DNA of 64,000 bases from an uncultured Ruminococcus sp. (GTDB lineage Bacteria; Bacillota; Clostridia; Oscillospirales; Acutalibacteraceae): NCBI GenBank assembly GCA_958403905.1, contig CATXZD010000002.1, forward strand, positions 176,198 through 240,197. The letters are read 5' to 3'. The notes under the pieces were generated by a model. The model was not told the DNA's origin. It saw only the letters and a list, made by a program, of their open reading frames with translations, and did not search any database. The position numbers and the translations under genes are program-made. Positions 1-9,105 of this stretch are shown here, piece after piece. The first letter of the stretch is position 1. Each line of letters starts with the position of its first letter.

Positions 1-42
1 AATAATATAAAAAATACAACAAAATAAAAAGGAGAAATTATT

Positions 43-306
43 ATGGTATCAAAACAACTTACTCTTACAAACGCTCAAGGTTTTCATATGCGTCCGGCTT
101 CTGTTTTTTCAACAGCAATGGGCAAATATTCCAGTGACGTTACAATCAAATTCAAGGGCAGCGACTACAACGCAAAAAGCCTTTTAAATATTATTGCAGC
201 CTGCATTAAGTGCGGCAGCGAAATTGAAGTAGTTTGCAGCGGCGCTGACGAAAACGAAGCTTTAGCAGAAGCAGTTCAGTTAATTGAAAGCGGACTCGGC
301 GAATAA
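43..306 (+). CDS. ptsH: Phosphocarrier protein HPr
   Basis: HPr of the sugar phosphotransferase system: a cytoplasmic carrier that takes phosphate from enzyme I on a histidine and passes it to EIIA domains. The 87-aa length is normal for the family. The motif GFHMRPAS places the active histidine at residue 15, and Ser46 is present in NAKSLLNI, the site used by HPr kinase in Gram-positive carbon catabolite repression. An AAGGAG ribosome site lies at about 29-34. The gene is followed 34 bases later by ptsI, so they form the usual ptsHI pair. The promoter is too close to the window edge to judge. Function is recognised from family motifs; the regulatory role of Ser46 is family knowledge. Confidence 0.96.
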   Translation: MVSKQLTLTNAQGFHMRPASVFSTAMGKYSSDVTIKFKGSDYNAKSLLNIIAACIKCGSEIEVVCSGADENEALAEAVQLIESGLGE

Positions 307-340
307 TCAAGCTAATTCCGCATTAATCGAGGTGACAGAT

Positions 341-2038
341 ATGTTAAACGGAATTTCCGCATCAGACGGAATCGGAATAGGAAATGTTCTCATAATTGAG
401 GAACATTCACTTGAATACACTCCAAAAACAGTGGAAAATCCTGACGCTGAGTCACAACGCTTCAGAAACGCCGTTGATGAGTTTTGCAAAAATACTCTTG
501 AGCAGGCTGATAATTTAAGAAAATCAACAGGCGACAAAGAGGCTGAAATTCTCGAAGGTCATATTGCCATAATCAAAGACCCGTATCTTTGCGGCGAGAT
601 TGAAAAGCAGATTAGCGACGGACAGTGTGCAGAGTCGGCTTTGGAGTATATGTGCGATATGTTTATTTCAATGTTTTCTGCCGCAGACGACGAGCTTACA
701 AAACAGCGTGCGACCGATGTGCGTGATATAAAAACAGGTGTGCTGAGTATTCTTCTCGGTGTGCAGGAGGTTAATATTAACTCGGCGCCTTCGGGTACTG
801 TGCTTGTTGCCAAGGAACTTACTCCGTCAATGACGGCGGCAATCAACAAGGATAACATAGTTGGAATTATCACCGAAACAGGAGGAAAAACATCACATTC
901 TGCGATTCTGGCAAGAGCCCTTGAAATTCCTGCTGTGCTGAGTGTTGAAAATGCAGTTTCATTGCTTAGCGTAGGTCAGCAGGTTGTCGTTGACGGTATT
1001 GATGGAATTGTAATTGACTCTCCCGATGATGCTCAGCTTGAAAGTTACAGCCAAAAGCGCAATGGATTTCTTACCGAGCGCAGAGAGCTTGAAAACTACA
1101 GAGGAAGAAAAACCGTGTCTGCAAGCGGTGAAGAATATGAGCTGTTTTGTAACATAGGAAAGCCTGATGATGCCATTAAGGCTGTTGAGTCAGACGGTGA
1201 GGGAGTGGGACTTTTCAGAACAGAATTTTTGTTTATGGATAGAAATTCAATTCCTACAGAAGAAGAGCAGTTTGAAGCATATAAAAAAGCCGCTCTTATC
1301 CTAAAGAAACCGCTTATTATAAGAACTCTTGACATTGGCGGCGATAAGGATTTGCCGTATCTGGGACTTGCAAAGGAAGAAAATCCGTTTATGGGTTTCA
1401 GAGCAATCAGATATTGCCTTAAAAACCGCGATTTGTTTAAAACTCAGCTCAGAGCCATTCTGCGTGCAAGCGCATTCGGTGATGTTAAAATAATGTTACC
1501 GCTCATTACTACGGTTGATGAGCTGCGAGAGGGCAAAGCGCTTGTTGAGGAGGTTAAGTCAGAACTTCGTGAAAAAGAAATAAAATTCAATGAAAATATA
1601 CAGATCGGTGTGATGGTGGAAACCTCATCAGCTGCAGTGATTGCTGATTTACTTGCAAAGGAAGCAGACTTTTTCAGCATCGGCACAAATGACCTCACAG
1701 GTTATACAATGGCTTGCGACAGAGGCAACAACGATGTGTCTTACCTCTATTCAGCACTCCAACCAAGTGTTCTGCGATTGATTAAGCACATTATCGAGTG
1801 CGGTGTTAAGAATGGCATATCTGTAGGAATGTGCGGCGAAGCGGCGGCAAATCAAATGATGATACCGCTTTTGATTTCTTTTGGTTTGACTGAATTCAGT
1901 GTATCTGCTCCGTCCGTACTTAAAGTAAGGAAAACAATCTCAACATGGACAAGGCAAGAGGCTGACGAAGTAGCCGAAAAGGCTATGTCGATGTCAAGCG
2001 AAAAGGAAATTTTTGATTATCTTAAAACTGTAATCTAA
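341..2038 (+). CDS. ptsI: Phosphoenolpyruvate-protein phosphotransferase (enzyme I)
   Basis: Enzyme I transfers phosphate from phosphoenolpyruvate to HPr, the first step of all PTS sugar uptake. The protein is 565 aa, the usual size. The phosphorylated histidine is visible in GGKTSHSAILAR (about residue 186); the PEP-binding barrel shows GVGLFRTEFLFMD, and the catalytic cysteine lies in GMCGEAA near the C-terminus. I chose the ATG at 341 because a good GAGGTGA ribosome site lies just upstream and it starts the conserved N-terminus MLNGISASDG; a longer frame opening at a TTG at 284 overlaps ptsH and is unlikely. It ends before a strong hairpin at 2075-2108. Confidence 0.96.
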   Translation: MLNGISASDGIGIGNVLIIEEHSLEYTPKTVENPDAESQRFRNAVDEFCKNTLEQADNLRKSTGDKEAEILEGHIAIIKDPYLCGEIEKQISDGQCAESALEYMCDMFISMFSAADDELTKQRATDVRDIKTGVLSILLGVQEVNINSAPSGTVLVAKELTPSMTAAINKDNIVGIITETGGKTSHSAILARALEIPAVLSVENAVSLLSVGQQVVVDGIDGIVIDSPDDAQLESYSQKRNGFLTERRELENYRGRKTVSASGEEYELFCNIGKPDDAIKAVESDGEGVGLFRTEFLFMDRNSIPTEEEQFEAYKKAALILKKPLIIRTLDIGGDKDLPYLGLAKEENPFMGFRAIRYCLKNRDLFKTQLRAILRASAFGDVKIMLPLITTVDELREGKALVEEVKSELREKEIKFNENIQIGVMVETSSAAVIADLLAKEADFFSIGTNDLTGYTMACDRGNNDVSYLYSALQPSVLRLIKHIIECGVKNGISVGMCGEAAANQMMIPLLISFGLTEFSVSAPSVLKVRKTISTWTRQEADEVAEKAMSMSSEKEIFDYLKTVI

Positions 2039-2074
2039 AGTAATTGACTCATTTTTTATATTATTAAAATGAAT

Positions 2075-2108
2075 CAACCGCTCACGAAGCCTTTTTCGTG
2101 AGCGGTTG
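2075..2108. terminator. Bidirectional terminator between ptsI and the HAD gene
   Basis: A perfect 14-bp stem (2075-2088 pairing with 2095-2108) with a 6-base loop lies between two convergent genes. The T-richness on either side is moderate, so it probably serves both strands. Confidence 0.75.
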
Positions 2109-2166
2109 TTGTTATTTATTAAGTCAATAAATCGGAAAGAGAATCTAAACCAAAATTTTTCGGCAA

Positions 2167-2757
2167 TTATTTTTTGAATTTCCATTCAGTGATTTTATTT
2201 CCGTCTACAATAAATGCTTTTTTTGAAATTTCAGCTATAGGCGTGTCGCTTAAGCTGTCGGAATAGAATTCGTCAATTTCTCCGTTTTTAAATTTCTCAT
2301 AAAATCTTCTCACCTTTTCTTCGCCGTGGCAGTTTATACCGCTGTATTTTCCGCTTTTGCAGTCAACCTTCGAGGCAATAAGGTGTTTTATTCCGAGCTT
2401 TTTGCAAATAGGATTAAGCAGAAATTCAGGTGATGCAGAAATAATCACATCATCGTCTTGTTTCTGATTTATGTAAAAGTCTTTGATTTTGCCGCAATTT
2501 TTGTCCCAGAATTCTGCAACATCATTTTCAGTATTGCACTTTGTCAGAAAACGATACATTGTTTCTTTAAATTCGGTTTTCGTGCCTTTTTTAAAAACAT
2601 AATACTTGCAAAATGCACATAAAAGCGATGGTGCAAGCAGTAAAATGCTCCTATGCTTTTTCAGACAGAACAGGTAAAAATCTGCCGTGGAGTCGCCGTT
2701 ATAAATAGTTTTGTCAAAATCGTAAGCGTTCATAATTAAATTCTTTCTTATGTTCAT
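2167..2757 (-). CDS. HAD-superfamily phosphatase (subfamily IB, SerB-like)
   Basis: A 196-aa haloacid-dehalogenase hydrolase, probably a phosphomonoesterase acting on a small metabolite. Motif I is DFDKTIYNGDS (nucleophile Asp plus general acid Asp replaced by Lys at +2, as D-x-D becomes DFDKT with the second Asp kept). Motif II is IISAS, and motif IV is SDSLSDTPI. The all-helical cap after motif I is typical of class IB enzymes such as phosphoserine phosphatase and its relatives. Two starts are possible: the given one, or the ATG eight codons later (2733) that opens directly on MNAYDFDKT. It stands alone, convergent with ptsI. Substrate cannot be predicted. Confidence 0.8.
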   Translation of the reverse strand: MNIRKNLIMNAYDFDKTIYNGDSTADFYLFCLKKHRSILLLAPSLLCAFCKYYVFKKGTKTEFKETMYRFLTKCNTENDVAEFWDKNCGKIKDFYINQKQDDDVIISASPEFLLNPICKKLGIKHLIASKVDCKSGKYSGINCHGEEKVRRFYEKFKNGEIDEFYSDSLSDTPIAEISKKAFIVDGNKITEWKFKK

Positions 2758-2836
2758 CTGATATTATTTATAATTATAATATTACTTACAGCGTTTTTCA
2801 AGCAGCAAAAATTAATTAAAAATAAAGTTGTTATTA

Positions 2837-2865
2837 TTGAATTTCGCAAGTCTTTATGTTAAAAT
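2837..2865 (+). promoter_or_regulatory. Sigma-A type promoter of the rpiR-family gene
   Basis: TTGAAT (2837-2842) and TAAAAT (2860-2865) are separated by 17 bases and lie about 40 bases before the start of the regulator gene. AAGGAG at 2890-2895 follows as its ribosome site. Confidence 0.65.
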
Positions 2866-2903
2866 GAAAAAGTATAGATATACAAAACAAGGAGTATCAT
2901 AAA

Positions 2904-3797
2904 ATGATAACGCATTTGCTGACAAGAATTGATTTGATGATGAATTCCTTTTCGAAAGGACAGAAAAGGATTGCTTTATATATTGAAGAACACTACGACA
3001 AGGCTGCGTTTATGACAGCTTCAAAGCTCGGTGAAACGGTCGGTGTTTCCGAAAGTACCGTGGTACGTTTTGCCTCAGAACTAGGGTATGACGGTTATCC
3101 GAAACTTCAAAAGGCTATGCAGGAGATGATAAGAAATAAGCTCACTTCCGTTCAGCGAATTGAAGTAACTTCCGGTCGTATCGGCAACGATAATGTGCTT
3201 GACAGTGTTCTTAATCAGGATATTGAAAAAATTAGAAGAACAATCGAAGAAACTTCGCACGAGGATTTTAGTCGTGCAGTTGATGAAATATGCAAAGCGG
3301 AGCGCATTTATATTTTCGGAGTGCGCTCAACTGCTGCAATTGCAAGTTTTCTTGCGTATTATTTTGAACTTATCTTTGATAACGTGCGTGTAATTAACAC
3401 TACCAGCGCAACTACTACTTATGAGCATATTTTCAGAATAACAGATAAGGATGTTATGATTGGCGTTTCGTTCCCTCGTTACAGTGCAATGGCTGTTGAA
3501 GCTATGGATTTTGCTCGTTCAAGAGGCGCACACGCAGTTGCAATTACCGACAGTATGGCTTCGCCTTTAGTGCAGTCTGCTGACTCTGTGCTTATTGCGA
3601 GAAGCGATATGGCATCAATCGTTGATTCGCTTGTTGCACCGCTGAGCCTTATCAATGCCCTGATTGTTGCAACTGTTCTAAAGAAAAAGGATGAGGTTTC
3701 AGATACCTTCCGTGAACTCGAAAAGGTGTGGAACAGAGAGGGCGTATACACCAACCACGATGATGAACAGGATAATAAACCGGAAAATGATAAGTAA
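2904..3797 (+). CDS. RpiR/MurR-family transcriptional regulator
   Basis: A 297-aa DNA-binding regulator with an N-terminal RpiR-type helix-turn-helix (residues about 1-80, with GVSESTVVRFASELGYDGY) and a C-terminal SIS phosphosugar-binding domain (about 125-260, beginning IYIFGVRSTAAIASF). Members of this family sense sugar phosphates and control carbohydrate or amino-sugar genes. The last 11 bases overlap the start of the flavoprotein gene, so the two are translationally coupled. No sugar operon is adjacent, so its target is unknown. Its position as first gene of the flavoprotein-cmk-plsC-ispH run suggests a shared transcript. Confidence 0.88.
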   Translation: MITHLLTRIDLMMNSFSKGQKRIALYIEEHYDKAAFMTASKLGETVGVSESTVVRFASELGYDGYPKLQKAMQEMIRNKLTSVQRIEVTSGRIGNDNVLDSVLNQDIEKIRRTIEETSHEDFSRAVDEICKAERIYIFGVRSTAAIASFLAYYFELIFDNVRVINTTSATTTYEHIFRITDKDVMIGVSFPRYSAMAVEAMDFARSRGAHAVAITDSMASPLVQSADSVLIARSDMASIVDSLVAPLSLINALIVATVLKKKDEVSDTFRELEKVWNREGVYTNHDDEQDNKPENDK

Positions 3798-5025
3798 AAA
3801 AGTAGTTGTTGTCGGAGCAGGCGCTTCCGGATTAATTGCATCAGGCTTTGCCGCTGAATACGGTGCCGGTGTAACGCTGATTGAAAAAAACAAGCGTGTA
3901 GGCAGAAAAATTATGATAACAGGCAAGGGCAGATGCAACGTAACAAATAATTGCGACGTTCAGGAGTTTATCTGTAATGTACCTGTAAACGGCAGATTTC
4001 TTTATTCTGCTCTTAACGGGTTTACTCCGAATGAAGTAATAGATTTTTTTGAACAGCTTGGTTTGCAGCTTAAAACCGAAAGGGGAAACAGGGTGTTTCC
4101 GGTGTCGGACAAGGCTGTCGATGTCGTTGATGCTCTGCACGATTTTGTAATAGACAAGGGTTGTAAAATCGTCTGCGATAATGCAGTTTCACTTATAATT
4201 GAGAATAGCGAGGTAATCGGTGTAAAGTGTAAAAATGAAACATATTATGCCGACAGCGTAATAGTCTGCTGCGGAGGAAAAAGTTATCCGCTTACAGGCT
4301 CAACAGGCGATGGATACACGCTTGCAAGTCAGGTTGGTCATACCGTAACCGAGCTTAAGCCTTCGCTTGTACCCCTTGAAAGCAAAAATCCCGATTGCAA
4401 GTCAATGCAGGGATTGTCGCTTAAAAACGTATCGCTCAAAATTGTTGATAATAAAACGCAAAAAACAGTATATTCGGATTTCGGAGAGATGCTTTTTACC
4501 CATTTTGGAATGAGCGGCCCTATGATTTTGTCTGCCAGCTCGCAAATTCGTGATATTACCGATGGAAAATATACTGCCGTAATTGACCTCAAGCCTGCAT
4601 TGTCGCCTGAACGGCTTGACAAAAGACTGCAAAATGATTTTAGGGAAAACTCTAATAAAGATGTTTCAAATTCGTTTTCAAAGCTTTTACCGAGAAAGAT
4701 TATAGTTCCGGTTTTAAAGCGATGGGGAGTGCCTTTTGACAAAAAATGTAATTCCGTTACAAAAGAAGAACGCAGAAAGCTATGCGAAATTTTAAAAGAA
4801 TTTACCGTAGAAATAAGCGGCTTTCGACCTATTGAAGAGGCTATCATAACATCGGGAGGAGTAAAAGTTTCTGAAATTAACCCCAAAACTATGGAAAGCA
4901 AGCTTGTAAAAGGTTTGTATTTTGCGGGAGAGGTTATCGACTGCGACGCTTATACCGGCGGATTTAATTTGCAGATTGCCTGGAGTACGGGCAGGCTTGC
5001 AGGAATTTCCGCCGCTGAACTTTAA
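3787..5025 (+). CDS. NAD(P)/FAD-dependent oxidoreductase, HI0933/YhiN family
   Basis: A 412-aa flavoprotein. The N-terminal dinucleotide fold VVVVGAGASGLIASG begins within ten residues of the ATG at 3787, which is why I prefer this start over a longer frame at 3691. The signature GKGRCNVTNN follows, and the C-terminal FAD contact CDAYTGGFNLQIAWSTGR is clear. This family (HI0933-like, aminoacetone oxidase/BaiN-type annotation in databases) is widespread but its physiological reaction is mostly unknown. The gene overlaps the end of the regulator gene by 11 bases and is followed after 31 bases by cmk, an arrangement that I recall as common in Clostridia. Confidence 0.88.
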   Translation: MISKKVVVVGAGASGLIASGFAAEYGAGVTLIEKNKRVGRKIMITGKGRCNVTNNCDVQEFICNVPVNGRFLYSALNGFTPNEVIDFFEQLGLQLKTERGNRVFPVSDKAVDVVDALHDFVIDKGCKIVCDNAVSLIIENSEVIGVKCKNETYYADSVIVCCGGKSYPLTGSTGDGYTLASQVGHTVTELKPSLVPLESKNPDCKSMQGLSLKNVSLKIVDNKTQKTVYSDFGEMLFTHFGMSGPMILSASSQIRDITDGKYTAVIDLKPALSPERLDKRLQNDFRENSNKDVSNSFSKLLPRKIIVPVLKRWGVPFDKKCNSVTKEERRKLCEILKEFTVEISGFRPIEEAIITSGGVKVSEINPKTMESKLVKGLYFAGEVIDCDAYTGGFNLQIAWSTGRLAGISAAEL

Positions 5026-5056
5026 TTTGATTTAATATCTTGAAAGGGTGAAATAA

Positions 5057-5725
5057 ATGTCAGTTGCAATAGCACTTGACGGACCTGCCGGTGCAGGAAA
5101 GTCCTCAATTGCCAAAAGAGCTGCAAAAGCTCTTGACTTTATATATGTTGATACAGGCGCACTTTACCGCACAATAGGACTTGCGGCAACACGAAAGGGT
5201 GTTGAACCGAAACCGTCGGCAGAAGTTGAAAAGCTTTTAAGCGAAATAACTGTTGACCTTAATTTTAATGATAAGGGTGAGCAGATTGTTTTGCTTGACG
5301 GGGAGGACGTTTCAGAATTTATCCGAACTCCCGAAGCTTCAATGATGGCGTCAAAGATTTCAGCTGTTCCGTCAGTAAGAGCATACCTTTTAGACTTACA
5401 GAGAAATATGGCGAAGGCTCACAACGTAATTATGGACGGACGTGACATCGGCACAGTTGTTTTACCCGACGCAAAGGTTAAAATTTTCCTTACTGCCTCT
5501 CCAGAAGCAAGGTCACAGCGCAGATATAAGGAACTTTGCGAAAAGGGAATGGACGTTAAATACGAAGATATTTTAAAAGACGTAATTACTCGTGACTATA
5601 ACGATTCTCACCGAGAAACTGCTCCTCTGAAACCTGCCGAGGATTGTGTAATGGTGGATACTACAGAGCTTGATTTTGAGCAATCGGTTGAAAAAATTAT
5701 TTCCGTAATAAAGGAGAATATCTGA
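5057..5725 (+). CDS. cmk: Cytidylate kinase
   Basis: Phosphorylates CMP and dCMP with ATP in pyrimidine nucleotide salvage and synthesis. The 222-aa protein has the P-loop GPAGAGKSS at residues 9-17, and the conserved MDGRDIGTVV segment of CMP kinases near residue 130. Length is normal. The stop codon overlaps the plsC start (TGATG), which implies translational coupling. Placement between a flavoprotein gene and plsC/ispH-S1 matches a frequent clostridial gene order. Confidence 0.95.
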   Translation: MSVAIALDGPAGAGKSSIAKRAAKALDFIYVDTGALYRTIGLAATRKGVEPKPSAEVEKLLSEITVDLNFNDKGEQIVLLDGEDVSEFIRTPEASMMASKISAVPSVRAYLLDLQRNMAKAHNVIMDGRDIGTVVLPDAKVKIFLTASPEARSQRRYKELCEKGMDVKYEDILKDVITRDYNDSHRETAPLKPAEDCVMVDTTELDFEQSVEKIISVIKENI

Positions 5726-6357
5726 TGGCTCAGTCAAAAGCTCTCTATGCAATCGGCAGGGTGGTCTGCACACCGATTTTTAAGTTGCTTTACAGATACA
5801 AGCCGATTAATAATCATACAATTCCCGAAAAGGGCGGTTTTATTGTTGCATGCAATCATCTTTCATTTTCCGACCCTGTTCTGCTTGGACTTTGTCAAAA
5901 ACGCAGACTCTATTTTATGGCTAAATCAGAGCTTTTCCGCAATAAGGCTTTTGCTGTTTTGATTCGTGCCCTCGGTGCTTTCCCTGTTGAAAGGGGCGCA
6001 GGTGACAACAAGGCTATCAAAACAGGCGAGGACTTGATAAAAGACGGAGAAATTATGACGATTTTCCTTGAGGGCGGACGAACAAAGACCGGCGAGCTTA
6101 TGCGTCCGAGAAGCGGTTGTGCTCTTGTTGCACAGCAAATGCAGGTTCCTGTAATTCCTGCCTGCATAACTGTTATTGGCAATCCTAAGCACACTTTTGC
6201 AAAGCGTGTAATTCATTTTGGCGAACCTCTTACTCCCGAAGAGCTCGGACTTACTCCGAATGGTGGCAGACGTGAGCTTAAAGACGCTTCAAACCGCATT
6301 ATGGGTGAAATAAAAAAGATGAGGGAGCAGGATTTGTGTGAATATAAAAAAGGCTAA
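5725..6357 (+). CDS. plsC: 1-acyl-sn-glycerol-3-phosphate acyltransferase
   Basis: Transfers an acyl chain to lysophosphatidic acid to make phosphatidic acid at the membrane. The 210-aa protein shows the catalytic NHLSFSDP (H-x4-D) at about residues 48-55, the substrate motif FLEGGRTKTGE, and the third block VPVIPACI. It overlaps cmk at its start and the ispH-S1 gene at its end (about 20 bases), so all three are coupled. Family assignment is secure; chain specificity is not predictable. Confidence 0.92.
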   Translation: MAQSKALYAIGRVVCTPIFKLLYRYKPINNHTIPEKGGFIVACNHLSFSDPVLLGLCQKRRLYFMAKSELFRNKAFAVLIRALGAFPVERGAGDNKAIKTGEDLIKDGEIMTIFLEGGRTKTGELMRPRSGCALVAQQMQVPVIPACITVIGNPKHTFAKRVIHFGEPLTPEELGLTPNGGRRELKDASNRIMGEIKKMREQDLCEYKKG

Positions 6358-8320
6358 TTCGGCAGGCTTTTGCTTTGGAGTGAACCGTGCAATAAAAATG
6401 GTGGAAGAACTGCTCGACAAAAATTATAAGGTCTGTACTCTCGGTCCGATAATTCATAATATGGAAGTTGTACGTGAGCTTGAACAGAGGGGTTGCCGCC
6501 CTGTTGAATCTGTTGACGAGCTAAAGGACGGCGAAATTCTTGTAATCCGCTCTCACGGCGTGCCGCAGTCAGTGATTGACGAGCTTGAAGAAAAAGCCGC
6601 CGACTATAAAGATGCGACCTGTCCTTTTGTAAAAAAAATACACACAACCGTGTCATCGGCAGACCCCGAAAACGACGTTGTATTAATAGCAGGCAACAAA
6701 GAACATCCAGAGGTTTGCGGTATAATCGGTCACTGCAAAGCCGAGTGCTACACCTTCAACAACGAGGAAGAACTTGATGATGTTCTCTTAAATATTCTAA
6801 AATCGAATAATAAACAGGTGTTAGTTGTTGCACAAACCACTTTTGACACAAAAGAATGGAAAAAATGTATAAAAAAGATAAAAAAGCTATGTACAAATGC
6901 AAAAATATTTGATACAATATGTAATGCTACGTCAGTTAGGCAGACCGAAGCAGATGCAATAGCGGCAACTTCGGACTTTATGATTGTTATTGGAGACAGG
7001 CACAGCTCAAATACGGGAAAGCTTTTTGATATTTGTAAAAAGCAGTGTCTAAACACCGTACTTATCGAAACGGCAAGCGAGCTTGACTATTCAAAAGTTA
7101 GGTCGGCACACAACATAGGCGTAACTGCGGGTGCGTCAACACCTGCAAGGATAATAAAGGAGGTACTGGATACAATGAGTGAAATTAAATCCGGTGAAAC
7201 AAATTTTGAAGAATCTTTTGAGGAGTTACTTGAAGAATCCCTCAAAAACTTAAATACAAATGAGAGGGTAATGGGTACAGTGCTCAGCATTGCTCCCAAC
7301 GAGGTTCAGGTTGACGTCGGCAGAAAGCAGACAGGAATCATTCCTGCTTCTGAGCTTTCAAACGACCCCAACGCAAGACCTGAGGATGTTGTCAGTGTCG
7401 GTGATGAGATTGAACTTCTTATCATGAAGACAAACGATCAGGAAGGTACAATTATGCTTTCTAAGCGCAGAGTAGACGCTCAGAAGGGCTGGGAAGAGCT
7501 TCAGGATAAGGTTGATTCTCAGGAAATTCTTACAAGCAAGGTAACAGAGGCTGTTAAGGGCGGCGTAATCGTTCTTTATAACGGCGTAAGAATATTTATC
7601 CCTGCTTCACAGGCTACAGCTACACGTGACGAAAGCCTTGAAAATCTTGTAGGTCAGGATGTTGATTTCAGACTTATCGAGGTTTCACAGCACGGCAGAC
7701 GCAGAAGAGCTATCGGTTCAATCCGCAGCGTGCTCAAGGAGCAGAGAGCTGCTCAGCGTGAAGAATTCTGGAAGACCTGCGAAATCGGCAAGCGTTATAA
7801 GGGTGTTGTTAAGTCGCTCACAAGCTACGGCGCATTTGTTGACCTCGGCGGTGTATTTGGTATGATTCACATTTCCGAGCTTTCATGGACTCACATCAAG
7901 CACCCCAGCGAGGTTGTAAACGTAGGCGATACTGTTGATGTTTATGTAAAGGATATCAACGAGGAAACAAAGAAGATTTCTCTCGGCTTTAAGAACGCTG
8001 AGGACAATCCCTGGGAAATCCTCAAAAACAACTATCCCGAGGGTACAGTTGTTAAGGCTACAATCGTTGGTCTTACTACTTTCGGTGCATTTGCAAACAT
8101 TATCCCCGGCATCGACGGTCTTATCCACATTTCCCAGATTGCCAACAAGAGAATTGACAAGCCCGCTGACGTTCTTAAGGTTGGCGAAGTTGTTGACGCA
8201 AAGATTACAGCAATCGACTTTGATAAGAAGCGTGTAAGCCTTTCAATGCGCGCACTTCTCCCGGAAGACGAGCAGGCTCCCGTAAAGGAAGAAGCTGAAA
8301 CTGCTGAGGACGCTGAATAA
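6338..8320 (+). CDS. ispH: 4-hydroxy-3-methylbut-2-enyl diphosphate reductase fused to ribosomal protein S1
   Basis: A 660-aa two-part protein with a GTG start. Residues 1-280 are IspH, the last enzyme of the MEP isoprenoid pathway, an iron-sulfur reductase with its three cluster cysteines at 12 (GFCFGV), 95 (ATCPFV) and 195 (DTICNAT). Residues about 310-650 hold four S1 RNA-binding domains starting near 310, 399, 486 and 570; the third and fourth carry the classic YGAFVDL/FGAFANI cores. Fusion of IspH to ribosomal protein S1 is known in Clostridia. The short acidic linker (about 280-308, rich in Glu and Ser) joins the parts without a stop or frameshift. The gene is coupled to plsC and ends in a strong terminator. 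Confidence 0.95.
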   Translation: MNIKKANSAGFCFGVNRAIKMVEELLDKNYKVCTLGPIIHNMEVVRELEQRGCRPVESVDELKDGEILVIRSHGVPQSVIDELEEKAADYKDATCPFVKKIHTTVSSADPENDVVLIAGNKEHPEVCGIIGHCKAECYTFNNEEELDDVLLNILKSNNKQVLVVAQTTFDTKEWKKCIKKIKKLCTNAKIFDTICNATSVRQTEADAIAATSDFMIVIGDRHSSNTGKLFDICKKQCLNTVLIETASELDYSKVRSAHNIGVTAGASTPARIIKEVLDTMSEIKSGETNFEESFEELLEESLKNLNTNERVMGTVLSIAPNEVQVDVGRKQTGIIPASELSNDPNARPEDVVSVGDEIELLIMKTNDQEGTIMLSKRRVDAQKGWEELQDKVDSQEILTSKVTEAVKGGVIVLYNGVRIFIPASQATATRDESLENLVGQDVDFRLIEVSQHGRRRRAIGSIRSVLKEQRAAQREEFWKTCEIGKRYKGVVKSLTSYGAFVDLGGVFGMIHISELSWTHIKHPSEVVNVGDTVDVYVKDINEETKKISLGFKNAEDNPWEILKNNYPEGTVVKATIVGLTTFGAFANIIPGIDGLIHISQIANKRIDKPADVLKVGEVVDAKITAIDFDKKRVSLSMRALLPEDEQAPVKEEAETAEDAE

Positions 8321-8333
8321 CTGAACATAAAAC

Positions 8334-8360
8334 GGGCACCTTAACGGGTGCCCTATTTTT
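8334..8360 (+). terminator. Terminator after ispH-S1
   Basis: GGGCACC pairs with GGTGCCC across a 6-base loop and is followed by TATTTTT. It closes the operon that starts at the rpiR-family gene. Confidence 0.85.
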
Positions 8361-8480
8361 CTTTACAGTAAGCTGCTTTGAAACGGTCGGGCAAAAAAGA
8401 TTTTTAAAGTTTATTCTATCTGCTCGAATTGTGTTTCAAGGCATTCTGCTTTTTGTATTATAGGTGAACGGAGGATTATT

Positions 8481-9056
8481 ATGACGCCGCAGGAAGAATT
8501 TATTGCGATATATCAGGAACACATTACCCGTCAGGGGGCAGACGAGCTTTTAGAGTGGCTCAAGCGCACCGACTTTTTTACAGCACCTGCAAGCACAAAG
8601 TATCATTGCGCTTGCGAAAACGGACTTGTAATGCATTCTGTAAGTGTGTTTAACACAATGATGGAAAAGCACTTTGATGAGGAAACCGATAATGCTGAAA
8701 GCTTTGCAATCTGCGGATTACTTCACGATTTATGCAAGGCACAGTTTTATAAGGTGTCAAGTCGAAATGTAAAAAACGACCTCACGGGTCAGTGGGAAAA
8801 GGTGCCGTATTATGCAATAGAAGACCAGTTTCCGTATGGTCACGGAGAAAAATCGGTGTTTCTTATTGAACGTAAAATGCACCTTAAAATTGACGAGGCA
8901 ATGGCTATCCGCTGGCATATGGGAGAGTTCGGCGACAAAAACAGCAATACCATAAGTCAGGCATATGACCGTTATCCGCTTGCGGTAAAACTCCATCTTG
9001 CCGATTTAGAATCAACCTTTTTGCGTGAAAAAGGTACTTCTGCGGTGAATAAATAA
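8481..9056 (+). CDS. HD-domain hydrolase
   Basis: A 191-aa protein of the HD metal-dependent phosphohydrolase superfamily. The metal ligands are visible as H in NGLVMHSV, HD in GLLHDLCKAQF, and downstream HMGEFGD. Such proteins cleave phosphate esters of nucleotides or are uncharacterised; nothing here fixes the substrate. A possible promoter is TTTCAA (8434-8439) with TATTAT (8456-8461), and a GGAGG ribosome site lies at 8470-8474. It precedes ligA by 50 bases and could be cotranscribed. Confidence 0.78.
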   Translation: MTPQEEFIAIYQEHITRQGADELLEWLKRTDFFTAPASTKYHCACENGLVMHSVSVFNTMMEKHFDEETDNAESFAICGLLHDLCKAQFYKVSSRNVKNDLTGQWEKVPYYAIEDQFPYGHGEKSVFLIERKMHLKIDEAMAIRWHMGEFGDKNSNTISQAYDRYPLAVKLHLADLESTFLREKGTSAVNK

Positions 9057-9105
9057 TTCTGAATGGGAATTATAATTAAAAGTTAAAATCTTTCGGAGTG
9101 AAAAT

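Noticed and set aside
284..340. Longer start for ptsI at TTG 284
   Set aside because: It overlaps ptsH, has no ribosome site and adds residues before the conserved N-terminus.
3691..3786. Longer start for the flavoprotein gene
   Set aside because: It lies inside the regulator gene; the FAD motif begins normally after the ATG at 3787.
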